NCBI GenBank assembly: GCA_003020925.1
Contig: PXRT01000013.1
Span: forward strand, 146,520 to 210,519
Source: Halobacteriales archaeon QS_6_64_34
GTDB taxonomy: Archaea > Halobacteriota > Halobacteria > Halobacteriales > Haloarculaceae
DNA: 64,000 bases
Direction of reading: 5' to 3'
Part shown: one piece after another, positions 48,459 to 57,767 of the stretch
Layout of the letters: each line of letters opens with the position of its first letter
How positions within the stretch are numbered: position 1 is the stretch's first letter
The notes under the pieces: model-generated
Told to the model about the DNA's origin: nothing
What the model saw: only the letters and a program-made list of their open reading frames with translations
The model's database searches: none
Position numbers and translations under genes: made by a program

Positions 48459-48472
48459 TTAACAAGTGTTAA
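48459..48472. promoter_or_regulatory. Candidate PadR operator TTAACA-AG-TGTTAA overlapping the TATA region
   Basis: Perfect 6-bp inverted repeat about 26 bp upstream of the padR ATG. Confidence 0.45.
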
Positions 48473-48497
48473 ATAGCTTGATGACATTTGATTTACC

Positions 48498-48857
48498 ATG
48501 TCAGAGGCACAAACCATTGAGAGTAGTCCCGGCGTCGCAAAAGACCTGACCGCGTTCCAGCAGAACATCCTCGTTATCCTCGCCGAAGAGCCCCGGTATG
48601 GACTCGCTATCAAGCGTGAACTCGAGTCCTACTACAGCGACGAGGTCAACCACGGTCGGCTCTACCCCAACCTCGACGACCTAGTCGAGATGGAACTGGT
48701 CGAGAAGAGCGAACTCGATAAGCGTACGAACCAGTACTCCCTGACAGAGGACGGCAAGAAAGCAGTGCTCGACCAGCTCGGCTGGGAGTTCTCGAAGCTC
48801 GTCACCGGCGGCGACCGCGCCGACGAACTCCACGACCTCGTCGACGACCAGGCGTAA
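48498..48857 (+). CDS. PadR family transcriptional regulator
   Basis: FQQNILVILAEEPRYGLAIKRELESYYSDEVNHGRLYPNLDDLVEMELVEKSELDKRTNQYSLT. Confidence 0.92.
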   Translation: MSEAQTIESSPGVAKDLTAFQQNILVILAEEPRYGLAIKRELESYYSDEVNHGRLYPNLDDLVEMELVEKSELDKRTNQYSLTEDGKKAVLDQLGWEFSKLVTGGDRADELHDLVDDQA

Positions 48858-48864
48858 GCGCCCC

Positions 48865-49407
48865 CTACGACCGTTCGGCTTTTTCGACCGCTAACTGAAC
48901 AGAGTCATCCAGCAGCGCCCGCTGTCTGTCCGTCGGCCAGGCGTTGCGCGGGAAGTACTCCTCGCGGAACTCGGCCAGCTCCTCGGGGGTCGCCTCGGCG
49001 ATAGGCTTCGCATAATGGTTCCCCATGAAGTCCGCGAGGGCCCGAGCTGTCGCCGCATGGGCGTCGCCATGCGCTGCTTGCACGCGCTCGACGACGGCCC
49101 GGTTTTGCTCCTCGACCTCCGCCCACTCGTCGGGGTCACCCGGGCCCGAGAGCCGAATCTCGACGCCGCGGTCCGTATCGTCGACGACATCCGGCTGGAT
49201 GACGCCATCTTCGACCCATTCGGACGGGTAACAGACGAGGACGTCGCCGGTGTCGTCCTCCCGGATGCGCGCGTCGTACTCGTATTCCGCGAGCAGGGCC
49301 GCCCGCTGGTCGCGGTAGGCGGCCGCCGCGCCCTCGTCGACGGCCTGGCGGGCCAGTCGCGTGAGCCGTTCCACCTCGTCGAGCCGGTCGGCTGGTATTT
49401 CAGGCAT
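48865..49407 (-). CDS. Haloarchaeal rnhA-operon protein (DUF7108-like)
   Basis: 180-aa ORF overlapping rnhA (ATG at 49407, rnhA stop at 49400). Confidence 0.65.
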   Translation of the reverse strand: MPEIPADRLDEVERLTRLARQAVDEGAAAAYRDQRAALLAEYEYDARIREDDTGDVLVCYPSEWVEDGVIQPDVVDDTDRGVEIRLSGPGDPDEWAEVEEQNRAVVERVQAAHGDAHAATARALADFMGNHYAKPIAEATPEELAEFREEYFPRNAWPTDRQRALLDDSVQLAVEKAERS

Positions 49408-49996
49408 CGTCCAGTGCGTCGTTTGCCAGTTGGTCGGCGCGGTCGTTTATCTCCCGCGGAACGTGTTCTATCTGCCAGTCGTCGACCCCCATCAGCAGCT
49501 CCCGGACCCGCACGCGCCGCTCGCGGAGTTCGGGGTCGTTCGTGTCCCACTCTCCCCGGACCTGCTTGACGATGAGTTCGGAGTCGCCACGGACGTGGAC
49601 CTCGTCGAAGCCGTAGTCGGTAGCGACTTCGAGCGCTTTCACCAGCGCGGCGTACTCGGCCTGGTTGTTCGTCGCACGGCCGATTGTCTCGCCGCCCTCG
49701 GCGACGATACCACCGTCGTCGACCAGTACGTAGCCGACCGAGGACGGACCGGGGTTGCCCCGGCAGGCCCCGTCGAAGTAGACGTGGACGCGCCCGCCGT
49801 CGTTGCTACGCAGCAGCGCGTCCAGCTGTGCGGTGTCACCGCCCTGAACCACTACCTTGTCGTCGTAGGCGACAGCCGTCGCGCCGCCGTACTCCGCTCG
49901 CCAGCGCTCGTGGGCGGTGTTGCCGTCCGCGACGGTGACGCCGGCCGCTATGAGTCGCTCGCGGGCCTCGTCGGGGTCGCACTCGATAACGGGCAT
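49400..49996 (-). CDS. rnhA: Ribonuclease HI
   Basis: VHVYFDGACRGNPGPSSVGYVLVDDGG; NNQAEYAALVKALEVA; VRGDSELIVKQVRGEW. Confidence 0.95.
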   Translation of the reverse strand: MPVIECDPDEARERLIAAGVTVADGNTAHERWRAEYGGATAVAYDDKVVVQGGDTAQLDALLRSNDGGRVHVYFDGACRGNPGPSSVGYVLVDDGGIVAEGGETIGRATNNQAEYAALVKALEVATDYGFDEVHVRGDSELIVKQVRGEWDTNDPELRERRVRVRELLMGVDDWQIEHVPREINDRADQLANDALDDA

Positions 49997-50056
49997 TACC
50001 GGGAGAGACCGGGCAGCGGGCAAAGGGGTTGTGGTCCGGCGGTGCGTACGTCGCTA

Positions 50057-50440
50057 CTATCCGGCGAGGCGCTCGGCGCCGCTCCGTCGGCCCGCCGCGC
50101 CGCCACGGACACGGTCGAGGCCCGCCAGCACGCCGCCGGCCAGCACGACCAGGCTGACGCCGAGCATTATCGTCAGGAACGGGTCGAACGGCGAGAGTAC
50201 CAGCGGCGACACCACCAGAATCAGCCCGGAGATTATCGCCGCGACAACCGACAGCAGGCTCGCTTGCTTCCCCGAGGAGGCCCGGTACGCCGAGTGAGCG
50301 AGCGCGATTGCGGCCACCTCGCCCACGAGCAGGCTCGTCAGGGCCTGCGGATGAGTTACCCGGAAGAACGCGGGCAGGACGATGACGACGAGGCTGGCGA
50401 TGGTCGCGACGAGTCCCGACCACTTCGTGAGGTTTACCAT
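50057..50440 (-). CDS. Small multi-TM membrane protein
   Basis: 127 aa, about four hydrophobic helices, MVNLTKWSGLVATIASLVVIVLPAFFRVTHP. Confidence 0.7.
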   Translation of the reverse strand: MVNLTKWSGLVATIASLVVIVLPAFFRVTHPQALTSLLVGEVAAIALAHSAYRASSGKQASLLSVVAAIISGLILVVSPLVLSPFDPFLTIMLGVSLVVLAGGVLAGLDRVRGGAAGRRSGAERLAG

Positions 50441-50537
50441 GATTAATATCACCTGTTGTTACTCAGTCGAGGCACCTAATAGTTACCCACGTTCGGCAGG
50501 GACACCTTCTTGTTTGACAGGGGCCAACACGGGATAG

Positions 50538-51836
50538 ATGCGACTCGACGAGTTCATCGAGGGGTTCGAACGCGACGAGGCCGCCCGGAAACGACGCCTC
50601 GCCGAAGCGAAGTCCTACGCCATCACTGACCACCTCGAAGACGTCAAGCGGCAGTTCGACGAGGCCCTGCAGGGCGACGCGCTGTTTGGCTCGACGGCCC
50701 CCGAGATTTTCGTCGGGCGCTCGGGGTATCCGAACGTCTCGACGGGGCTGCTCTCGCCGGTCGACCGCGACGCCGCCCCAGCGGGGTACGCCACGAGCGG
50801 CGACTGGTACAGCGAGGGACTGGGCATCGAGGACGTCCTCCAGCGCCGGACGGGGATGTTGAACTCGACGCGTCAGACGCCCGTCGACGCGGTCCAGACC
50901 GGCGGCCGTCGAGGGCGTGACACCGGGAGCGCCTACGACGTGTGGGAGGGCTTTGTCGGCGTCCAGCGCGAGGTCGCCATCGCCGACCATCCGGTCGACG
51001 TGGAGGTCGGCCTGGACGGGAAACCCGACCTCGACGTCTCCTTCGACGACGTGGGAACGCCGACCGGTCCCCGAGTGACGGCGACCGGGGCGGACCTCAC
51101 CGAAAATCCCCACGTCCCAAAGTCCGTCGAGAAGACCCTCGCCGACGACGACTGGCAGGCCCAGGGCGCGATGACCTATCTCTATCGTCGGGGCTTTGAC
51201 GTCTACGACATCAACACCATCCTCTCGGCGGGCGCGCTGGGCCGGGCCAGCGAGCGGTCGCTGGTGCCGACGCGGTGGTCGATTACGGCGGTCGACGACA
51301 CCGTCGGCCGGTATCTCCGTGGCACGCTCAGGAACAGCGACACTATCGACAAGCCGGAACTCCGGTACAACGAGTACATGGGCAACCGGTACTGGGTGGT
51401 CCTCTCGCCGGGCCGCTGGGAGTTCGAGCTCGTCGAGATGAAGTCGCCGGGCAGCGTCTGGAACCCCCGGCCCGAGACGGGCTATTACATGTCGAGCGCC
51501 CACGAGGGGTACGAGGGCCGCACGAGCTACGTCGAGGAGACCGCCGGGGCCTACTACGCCGCCCGCCTGGGCGCGCTGGAACACCTCCAGGAGCGAGGGC
51601 GCCAGGCGAAGTGTCTCGTCCTGCGGGAGATAACCGACGAGTACTGGGCGCCCGTCGGCGTCTGGCAGGTTCGCGAAGGCGTGCGTAACGCCTTCGAGGG
51701 CGAGCCCGGTGTCGGCCAGACGTTCGGCGAGACCCTGGACGCGGTCGCCGACCGGCTACCCGTGCCGATGGGCGCGCTCCGGCGGAAATCCGAACTCGTC
51801 GCCGGGCTGCAGTCACAGCTCTCGGAGTTCGAGTAG
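50538..51836 (+). CDS. nreA: DNA repair protein NreA
   Basis: GSTAPEIFVGRSGYPNVSTGLLSPV; QTPVDAVQTGG; YMGNRYWVVLSPGRWEFELVEMKSPGSVWNP. Confidence 0.9.
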   Translation: MRLDEFIEGFERDEAARKRRLAEAKSYAITDHLEDVKRQFDEALQGDALFGSTAPEIFVGRSGYPNVSTGLLSPVDRDAAPAGYATSGDWYSEGLGIEDVLQRRTGMLNSTRQTPVDAVQTGGRRGRDTGSAYDVWEGFVGVQREVAIADHPVDVEVGLDGKPDLDVSFDDVGTPTGPRVTATGADLTENPHVPKSVEKTLADDDWQAQGAMTYLYRRGFDVYDINTILSAGALGRASERSLVPTRWSITAVDDTVGRYLRGTLRNSDTIDKPELRYNEYMGNRYWVVLSPGRWEFELVEMKSPGSVWNPRPETGYYMSSAHEGYEGRTSYVEETAGAYYAARLGALEHLQERGRQAKCLVLREITDEYWAPVGVWQVREGVRNAFEGEPGVGQTFGETLDAVADRLPVPMGALRRKSELVAGLQSQLSEFE

Positions 51837-52061
51837 GCACGGGCCCGACGTGTGGACCTTTCCTATAGACTGGTAGCCGTCACGTACTGTTCGGTAAGGG
51901 GCACGGACAAGTCAGGCCGGAGAGCGAGGAGCGAAAAGCGGGCGTCGAACAGCCGGCGAGACACCGTCGCCTTCATGGAGTTTTTACCTTTAATTCAGCT
52001 TTTCAGGCCTGCTATCTACCGAACCGACGGGTTTACACCGTCGAATCTGTGAGAGCCGAAC

Positions 52062-52235
52062 GTGCCCTCACAGCCAGCGGACAACTCCCCCAGTGCCGAG
52101 CTCCAGAGCGAGGCCTACCACATCACCGTCGACGGCGGCGCGGACTCGTTCTGTGCGCTCAGCATCAAATCACCCGAAAATGACCGGGCGTGGCTCATCT
52201 CCGATACGGTAACCGACCTCGAGTCGATGCGGTAG
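52062..52235 (+). CDS. Small haloarchaeal protein (57 aa, DUF7331-like)
   Basis: GTG start; PSQPADNSPSAELQSEAYHITVDGGADSFCALSIKSPENDRAWLISDTVTDLESMR*; absent from the supplied ORF track. Confidence 0.5.
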   Translation: MPSQPADNSPSAELQSEAYHITVDGGADSFCALSIKSPENDRAWLISDTVTDLESMR

Positions 52236-52523
52236 TCACTCCGTCGGGACCGCCCCAGTGCCGATGACCGCCCGCACCGCGTCTTCGAACGCCTGTCGGT
52301 CCGGGAAGTACGTCTGGTCGACATCGTCGAGCACTGCAGCCAGCTCCTGTGGCCCATCGGGTGTCCGAACGGTTGTGTCACCTTCGCGGTCGACGACGGT
52401 GCTGTGTTCGATGCCCCACGTGAGCCGTGCGGTCACCCGCGAGAGCGGGGCCCCCTCGACGTCGGGTCCCTCGCCGAGTTCGACGGCCGGCGCTGTCTCC
52501 GCCTCGCTGTCCTCGTCGCTCAT
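52236..52523 (-). CDS. DUF5789 family protein
   Basis: VELGEGPDVEGAPLSRVTARLTWGIEHSTVVDREGDTTVRTPDGPQEL. Confidence 0.7.
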   Translation of the reverse strand: MSDEDSEAETAPAVELGEGPDVEGAPLSRVTARLTWGIEHSTVVDREGDTTVRTPDGPQELAAVLDDVDQTYFPDRQAFEDAVRAVIGTGAVPTE

Positions 52524-52646
52524 ACCGGAACTGTGCCTGCGGGCCCGATTAGTGCTTTCGGAACGCGGGCGCTCCCGGATGCTCGTGCGGGCGCGTCTTG
52601 CGCCTGTCTGACGGGTAGTTTTGGGGAACGGCGCTCTAGTACCGCT

Positions 52647-53609
52647 ATGACCAGTTTGACGGACGTATACGAGGGGGAGGTCGGCCGCGTGGCGACGCGG
52701 CGCCAGCAGCTCGTCGGCGGCGGGTTGTGCCTGGCCGGCGCGGCGGGGCTCGTAAGCGCCATCGCGCTGGCGACAACCGGCCTCGGCTCAACCCTCGGAT
52801 TGGGCGACTACGTGGCCCGTGAGGTCGCCGGCATCGTCGCCGGTATCGGCCTGCCAGCGGTCGTGCTCGGCATCTTCGCCGTGCTCCCGGCCGGCCCCCG
52901 GACCCGACTGGCCGCAGTCGGCGGCGCCGGCGTGGCACTGGTCGGCGTGGCCGCGTTCCAGCAGCTCTACCCGTACAGCTGGCTGGCCGACGCCCCGCTG
53001 CTCGCGCTGGGGGCCAGCGCCGTCTACTTCGCCGGCGTACTGACGACGTTCTGGTGTCTGTTCGCCGCACTGGCGACGTTCAAGACCCGCAACGACCCCG
53101 GCGGCACCGCCCGAATGGCGGTCACCGAGGAAGGGACCATCAAACTCGTCGAGGAGTCGCGCTCGATTCCCGGCCTGGGCGGTATCGGCTTCCTCGGCCG
53201 CGACCCCGACGGCGACGTCGAGACCCAGACCAACCGCCGCGAGACGACCACCAGCGACGGCGGGTCGACCACCCAGCAGGCCGATACGGCGACCCGACAG
53301 CCCGATACCAGCGTCCAGCAAACGCCGTCGGGCGCCCATGGCCCGTCTGAACACGAACTCGACCCGACGTTGGCTAACGCCGGTCCGGAGGCCAGCCCCA
53401 CCACCGACGGCGGCACTGCCACCGCCACCGGACGGGACCCCATCACCGAGACGGCGGCCCACCGGGGCGAACCCGACAACTACTGTGGCAACTGCCGGCA
53501 CTTCCAGTACGTGATGGACGGCGACGACGTCGCCCCCTACTGCTCGTTCCACGAGGAGACGCTTGACGACATGGACGCCTGTCCCGCCTGGGTCGACAAC
53601 GGCCAGTAG
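52647..53609 (+). CDS. Multi-TM haloarchaeal protein with C-terminal Cys-rich (CGNCRHF...YCSFHEE...CPAW) domain
   Basis: TM helices then disordered linker then CGNCRHFQYVMDGDDVAPYCSFHEETLDDMDACPAWVD. Confidence 0.75.
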   Translation: MTSLTDVYEGEVGRVATRRQQLVGGGLCLAGAAGLVSAIALATTGLGSTLGLGDYVAREVAGIVAGIGLPAVVLGIFAVLPAGPRTRLAAVGGAGVALVGVAAFQQLYPYSWLADAPLLALGASAVYFAGVLTTFWCLFAALATFKTRNDPGGTARMAVTEEGTIKLVEESRSIPGLGGIGFLGRDPDGDVETQTNRRETTTSDGGSTTQQADTATRQPDTSVQQTPSGAHGPSEHELDPTLANAGPEASPTTDGGTATATGRDPITETAAHRGEPDNYCGNCRHFQYVMDGDDVAPYCSFHEETLDDMDACPAWVDNGQ

Positions 53610-53663
53610 GGGCGGGTTTCCGGGCTGTTCGAGCGATAGATAAATCATTCGAACACGACGAGG

Positions 53664-53890
53664 GGTAGTGTTTAGTTTAGTAGAAAACGCGGAAGAGAGT
53701 CAGAAAGCCCCGGCTGGCTTCGGTCGGGGGGCTCGCTGCGCTCCTCGGCCTTCGGCCTGCGGTGCTTACGTCGCCCGCCTTCCCGAAGCCAGCCGCCCCT
53801 TTCAGTCCCACCGCGCAGCGAGTCGCAGTAGTCGAGCGGTCGGGGGCTTTCTGGCTGGTGACAGTCTAAATCGCCTAACTAAACACCACC
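53664..53890 (+). repeat. Dispersed repeat family A, complete copy (227 bp)
   Basis: Terminal inverted repeat ggtagtgtttag...ctaaacaccacc around a cagaaagcccc...ggggctttctg core. Confidence 0.85.
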
Positions 53891-53942
53891 CGACGGGGAA
53901 TCCTGGCGTTTAACACAGACGGGTTGCGTACGTGGGATAACA

Positions 53943-54266
53943 ATGGAATTCTGTGACGACTGTGGCTCGATGATGAAGACAGAGGACGATATGTGGATAT
54001 GCGGGAGCTGTGGCTACGAGAAGGCACGCGACGCCAAAGCGGAGAAGAAGGCGGTCACGACACAGGGCCAGAAGTCCTCCGAGGTCGTCGACACCTCCGA
54101 GGTCGACGTCGAGGACATGGGGCCGACGACGGGCGCGCGCTGTCCCGAGTGTGGCAACGAGCGGGCGTTCTACGAGATGAAACAGATTCGGGCCGCCGAC
54201 GAGTCCGAGACCCGGTTTTTCACCTGCACCGAGTGTGAGCACAAGTGGCGGGAGGACGACCACTAG
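53943..54266 (+). CDS. tfs: Transcription factor S (TFIIS/RPB9-like)
   Basis: MEFCDDCGSMMKTEDDMWICGSCGYEK...CPECGNERAFYEMKQIRAADESETRFFTCTECEHKWRE. Confidence 0.96.
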   Translation: MEFCDDCGSMMKTEDDMWICGSCGYEKARDAKAEKKAVTTQGQKSSEVVDTSEVDVEDMGPTTGARCPECGNERAFYEMKQIRAADESETRFFTCTECEHKWREDDH

Positions 54267-54270
54267 AGTC

Positions 54271-54882
54271 GTGTCCCCCGACGCCGCGTTCCCGGTCGTC
54301 CCCGAGACGCGGCTGGCCGACGGCGGCTGGGAACTGACCGACGAACAGGTCGAGACTGTCTTCGAGCTACCGACGGCCAGCGTCGCCGGGGCGACCAGCG
54401 TCTACGACGACGTCCGAACGCGCGAGGCGGCCGAGTCGGCGGCCGGACTCGACCGTCAGTGGCGCTTCTTTTTTGCGACGGCGCTGACTTTCCGGCCGCC
54501 GTTGGCGCCCGGCATTGGCCCGGCGATGATACTGCCGACAGTGCGCTCGGAAGCCGGGTCGACCTTTGCGAGCGAACTGCGCGACAGGGGGTTCGAGAAC
54601 GTCTCGCGGGGCCGCCGGGAACGGGCACGCACCAGGGATGGCGATAGACTGCATCTGCGTAGCTACATGGCGGATTTACCCCTCGATGCGGTCGAGACCA
54701 CGCTGTCGGTTGTCGGCTGGGTCGGCGTCTGGCACGCCGACGGGTTCCGCATCGCCGCAGGTGCCTATCCGGACCGGCCGGTCGGCGAGATTCTCGGCCT
54801 CGAGGACCCCGACGAGCCGCTGGACCGGTCGCCCCAGAACTACCAGGACGAACTGCTCGGCCTCATCCGCGCCGTCGAGTGA
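54271..54882 (+). CDS. Conserved haloarchaeal hypothetical protein
   Basis: GTG start just after the tfs stop; 203 aa, VSPDAAFPVVPETRLADGGWELTDEQVETVFELPT. Confidence 0.65.
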   Translation: MSPDAAFPVVPETRLADGGWELTDEQVETVFELPTASVAGATSVYDDVRTREAAESAAGLDRQWRFFFATALTFRPPLAPGIGPAMILPTVRSEAGSTFASELRDRGFENVSRGRRERARTRDGDRLHLRSYMADLPLDAVETTLSVVGWVGVWHADGFRIAAGAYPDRPVGEILGLEDPDEPLDRSPQNYQDELLGLIRAVE

Positions 54883-55267
54883 GCGCGAGCAGTCCGCCGT
54901 CGGGGACCAGTTCGACCGGTCCCAGGCCGAGCCGACGGGCCAGCCCGCTGGGCTCGGCGTCGGCACCGATGCGGGCGACCGGCACCCCGCGAACGCGGAC
55001 CTCGGCGGTCAGTCCGACCGCAGAGAGCAGCGCCGCCGCGTCCATCACGGGGACCGGCCGCCCTCGATACAGCGAGATGGCGGCGGGCACGGAGGGCAGG
55101 TCCAGCGCCACGAGGTCATCGTAGCCGACGACGCTCGCCCGGTGCCCGTCAAGTTCGATGTCCAGGTCGGCCTCGACCGAGAGTTCGGACCGGTCTTCGA
55201 GGGCGTCCAGCAGCTCCGCGAGGCTCTCGGGCGGGTCACCGTGCTCTCGGCTCGATGTCGTCGTCAC
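54863..55267 (-). CDS. Conserved haloarchaeal hypothetical protein
   Basis: GTG start, VTTTSSREHGDPPESLAELLDALEDRSELSVEADLDIELDGHRASVVGYDDLVALDLPSV. Confidence 0.6.
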   Translation of the reverse strand: MTTTSSREHGDPPESLAELLDALEDRSELSVEADLDIELDGHRASVVGYDDLVALDLPSVPAAISLYRGRPVPVMDAAALLSAVGLTAEVRVRGVPVARIGADAEPSGLARRLGLGPVELVPDGGLLALTRRRG

Positions 55268-55467
55268 TCCTTCTCTCGGGCCCTGACGGTAAGTGTGCCG
55301 TCGACGCGCCAGTAAGCGTGCTCCGGGTCCTCGCCCGTGGTACTGGGGACGTCGACTTCCATGTCCTCGAACTCGTACGTTATCTCGGCGTTTCGGCCGG
55401 TCAATCGGTCGTACAGCCCTATTGCGAGTTCGGGCCACGTCGTCGTCTCGTCGGGGGAATCACTCAT
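55264..55467 (-). CDS. Small haloarchaeal protein (67 aa)
   Basis: MSDSPDETTTWPELAIGLYDRLTGRNAEITYEFEDMEVDVPSTTGEDPEHAYWRVDGTLTVRAREKE; stop overlaps the next start (4 bp). Confidence 0.65.
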   Translation of the reverse strand: MSDSPDETTTWPELAIGLYDRLTGRNAEITYEFEDMEVDVPSTTGEDPEHAYWRVDGTLTVRAREKE

Positions 55468-55566
55468 ACGGATGCCTGTTAGTGTCACTGGGGCTTGAAA
55501 CCACGGCCTGCGGTCCCCTTCGCTCGCGGTTGCACCGTTCGCTTCGAGGCCGCCCTCGGCCCGTTC

Positions 55567-56286
55567 CTACGGTCTTCTCGCAAACGTCAGATAGCCGGTG
55601 TGGCCGACGCCACCGGTAGAGGGACGGGAGCCACGGTCGTCGAAGTCCATCTCCCGCTGGATGGTGTCGAGGGTCTCGATACCGTAAAGCCCCACCTCGC
55701 GGGCCGCGGCGACGACCTCTCGGGTGTTCTCGACAAAGGGGGAGTACACCGCAAGCGAGCCGCCACGCGAGAGCAGCGTTGGTGTGCGCTCGACGACAGC
55801 CGGGGCGTCCTCGGTATCCAGTGTCACCACGTCGAAGCCCGACAGCTCGTCGAGGTCGTCGGTCACGTCGCCGGTCCGGACCTCGACGCTGTTTGCGACG
55901 CCGGCTGTCTCCATGTTGTTGCGGGCCACGTCGGCGAAGTCGGGGTCGATTTCGTAGGTCACTACCTCTGTGCCCATCCGACCCATGTAGGCGCTGAGGA
56001 TACCGGTCCCGGTCCCCGCGTCCAGCACGCGGTCGCCGGCGGCGACGCCGGTCTTGCCCACCACGAGACCCACGTCGCGGGGCATCATCGGCGCGCCGGT
56101 GCGTTCCAGATGGGCAAAGAGGTCCGGCCCGCGCAGCCGCCGGACGGTGAAGGCGGTACCCAGATGGGTCTCGACGACGTCGCCGGGTGCCACGTCTTCG
56201 GGTACCTCCAGAATGCCGAGGTCGGACTCGAAGCGCTCGCCGGGGGCGAGCAGGTACTCGCGGTCCTCGTGGACGAACAGGTACAC
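55567..56286 (-). CDS. tRNA (adenine-N1)-methyltransferase TrmI-like
   Basis: GLVVGKTGVAAGDRVLDAGTGTGILSAYMGRMGTEVVTYEIDPDFADVARNN; VVTLDTEDA; GTG start. Confidence 0.88.
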   Translation of the reverse strand: MYLFVHEDREYLLAPGERFESDLGILEVPEDVAPGDVVETHLGTAFTVRRLRGPDLFAHLERTGAPMMPRDVGLVVGKTGVAAGDRVLDAGTGTGILSAYMGRMGTEVVTYEIDPDFADVARNNMETAGVANSVEVRTGDVTDDLDELSGFDVVTLDTEDAPAVVERTPTLLSRGGSLAVYSPFVENTREVVAAAREVGLYGIETLDTIQREMDFDDRGSRPSTGGVGHTGYLTFARRP

Positions 56287-56287
56287 G

Positions 56288-56671
56288 CTACTCCAGCTCG
56301 TCGACCGCGTCCGCCAGGTCGCCGTCGTTTGCTTCCAAGGCCTCGCGTGCGGTGTCCTCGTCGGCACCGGTCCGCATCGCGACGATTTCGACGTCGTCCT
56401 CGTCGACTGCGCTGCCCGCGCCCGAATCGGCCGAGTCCTCGCCGTCGGCTTCGCCTTCCGCGAGCGCTCGGCTCTCGGGGTCGCCGACGACCTGGTAGGT
56501 CTTCTGGCCCTGGGCTTCCATCAGCTGGACCTCGGCGTCCGTGAAGACGAGTTCCTCGTCGGGGGTCCGGATAATCACTTCCTCGGCATCGATATCCGCC
56601 ATATCGATACCCATCTGTTCCATCATCTGTTTCATCTTTCGCGGGTTCATCCCGCCGCCTCCGCCGAACAT
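56288..56671 (-). CDS. Nascent polypeptide-associated complex protein (NAC)
   Basis: [59 protein letters not shown]...UBA-like C-terminus. Confidence 0.95.
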   Translation of the reverse strand: MFGGGGGMNPRKMKQMMEQMGIDMADIDAEEVIIRTPDEELVFTDAEVQLMEAQGQKTYQVVGDPESRALAEGEADGEDSADSGAGSAVDEDDVEIVAMRTGADEDTAREALEANDGDLADAVDELE

Positions 56672-56796
56672 ACCCGAGGCTGGGCGTTCTGGATAAAAAA
56701 GCCCACCGACCCACCGCTGTTCACCGGGGTCACAGACTCGCCACGAGCGAGCCCTTGACTGCGGTGCCCGGACAGCGAGCGCGCCACAGCACCGCG

Positions 56797-57276
56797 TCAG
56801 TCTCCCTCGCTCGTCTTCCGCGGCAGGTCGCCGTACAGCTCGCGGTTCATCAGGTCGGCGACGAACTGCCGGATTTCGTCGCGCAGTTCGGCCTCGTCGT
56901 CGTAGCTGACGACCCGGGCGTCCCAGCGCTGGCTGATGGAGCGTATCATCGCACTGGAGACGGCGTCCTCGTGAGCGAACATGACCCGCTCGCGGCCCCG
57001 CTCGTCTAGGTCTTCGAGCGGGATATCGGGGTCGACCGCGAGGAAGGCGTTGACGCCGGGGTCGGCCCGCAAGGACCCCTGTATCGAGCGGAGCGTCCCC
57101 ATCATCTCGTCGAGCGCTTCGTCCCCAGCAGACGCCGCGGGGAGCGAGACATCGTCTGGGTCGACGCCGTCGGGCACGAGGTCGACCACGTCGAAGGTGG
57201 TGTACGGTCCCATCAGGTAGACGAGGAAATCGCCGTAGGGAACGGACCCGAGCGAGGCCTTGATTCGGGCGTGCAT
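56797..57276 (-). CDS. Conserved haloarchaeal protein (DUF7509-like)
   Basis: [30 protein letters not shown]...[37 protein letters not shown]. Confidence 0.65.
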   Translation of the reverse strand: MHARIKASLGSVPYGDFLVYLMGPYTTFDVVDLVPDGVDPDDVSLPAASAGDEALDEMMGTLRSIQGSLRADPGVNAFLAVDPDIPLEDLDERGRERVMFAHEDAVSSAMIRSISQRWDARVVSYDDEAELRDEIRQFVADLMNRELYGDLPRKTSEGD

Positions 57277-57320
57277 ACCGGAATCACATAGCGATAGTAT
57301 ATAAAGTTCGGCGATACTCA

Positions 57321-57767
57321 ATGTTGATTGACTCAGCAACTGTTATGTCGGTCGGCAAGAGAGCTATAGATAGGATGGGCACCAGCACGCGCGACGAAAA
57401 AACCGAGCCGGCGGAGCCCGCGAACCTCCTCCCCGAGCGGAGCGTCCTCACCTTCGAGGAGTACATGGCGATGCAGCGGGCCATCGGCAACGAGACCCGG
57501 TTTCGGGTTCTCTATCGACTCAAGCGCGACGGTGAGATGAGCGCCAAGGAGCTACGGGAGGCACTGGACCTACCCAGCAACACGCTCCATCACCACCTCG
57601 ATACGCTGGTCGAAGTGGGCCTCGTCGAGAACCGTAAGCGCAACGAACCGACCAGCGAGGGACTCTACTCCTACTATCGGGCGACGGCGCTGGGCGAAGC
57701 GCTGCTCGACCACGGTGTCGAGGAACTGCTCCGCCGCGAGCAGACGTTCGCCGACGCATACGCATAG
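57321..57767 (+). CDS. ArsR-type winged-helix transcriptional regulator
   Basis: YMAMQRAIGNETRFRVLYRLKRDGEMSAKELREALDLPSNTLHHHLDTLVEVGLVENRK. Confidence 0.88.
   Translation: MLIDSATVMSVGKRAIDRMGTSTRDEKTEPAEPANLLPERSVLTFEEYMAMQRAIGNETRFRVLYRLKRDGEMSAKELREALDLPSNTLHHHLDTLVEVGLVENRKRNEPTSEGLYSYYRATALGEALLDHGVEELLRREQTFADAYA

Noticed and set aside
48210-48497. Structured ncRNA between ppa and padR
   Set aside because: Long intergenic stretch but only short isolated palindromes; no strong stem-loop series visible by eye
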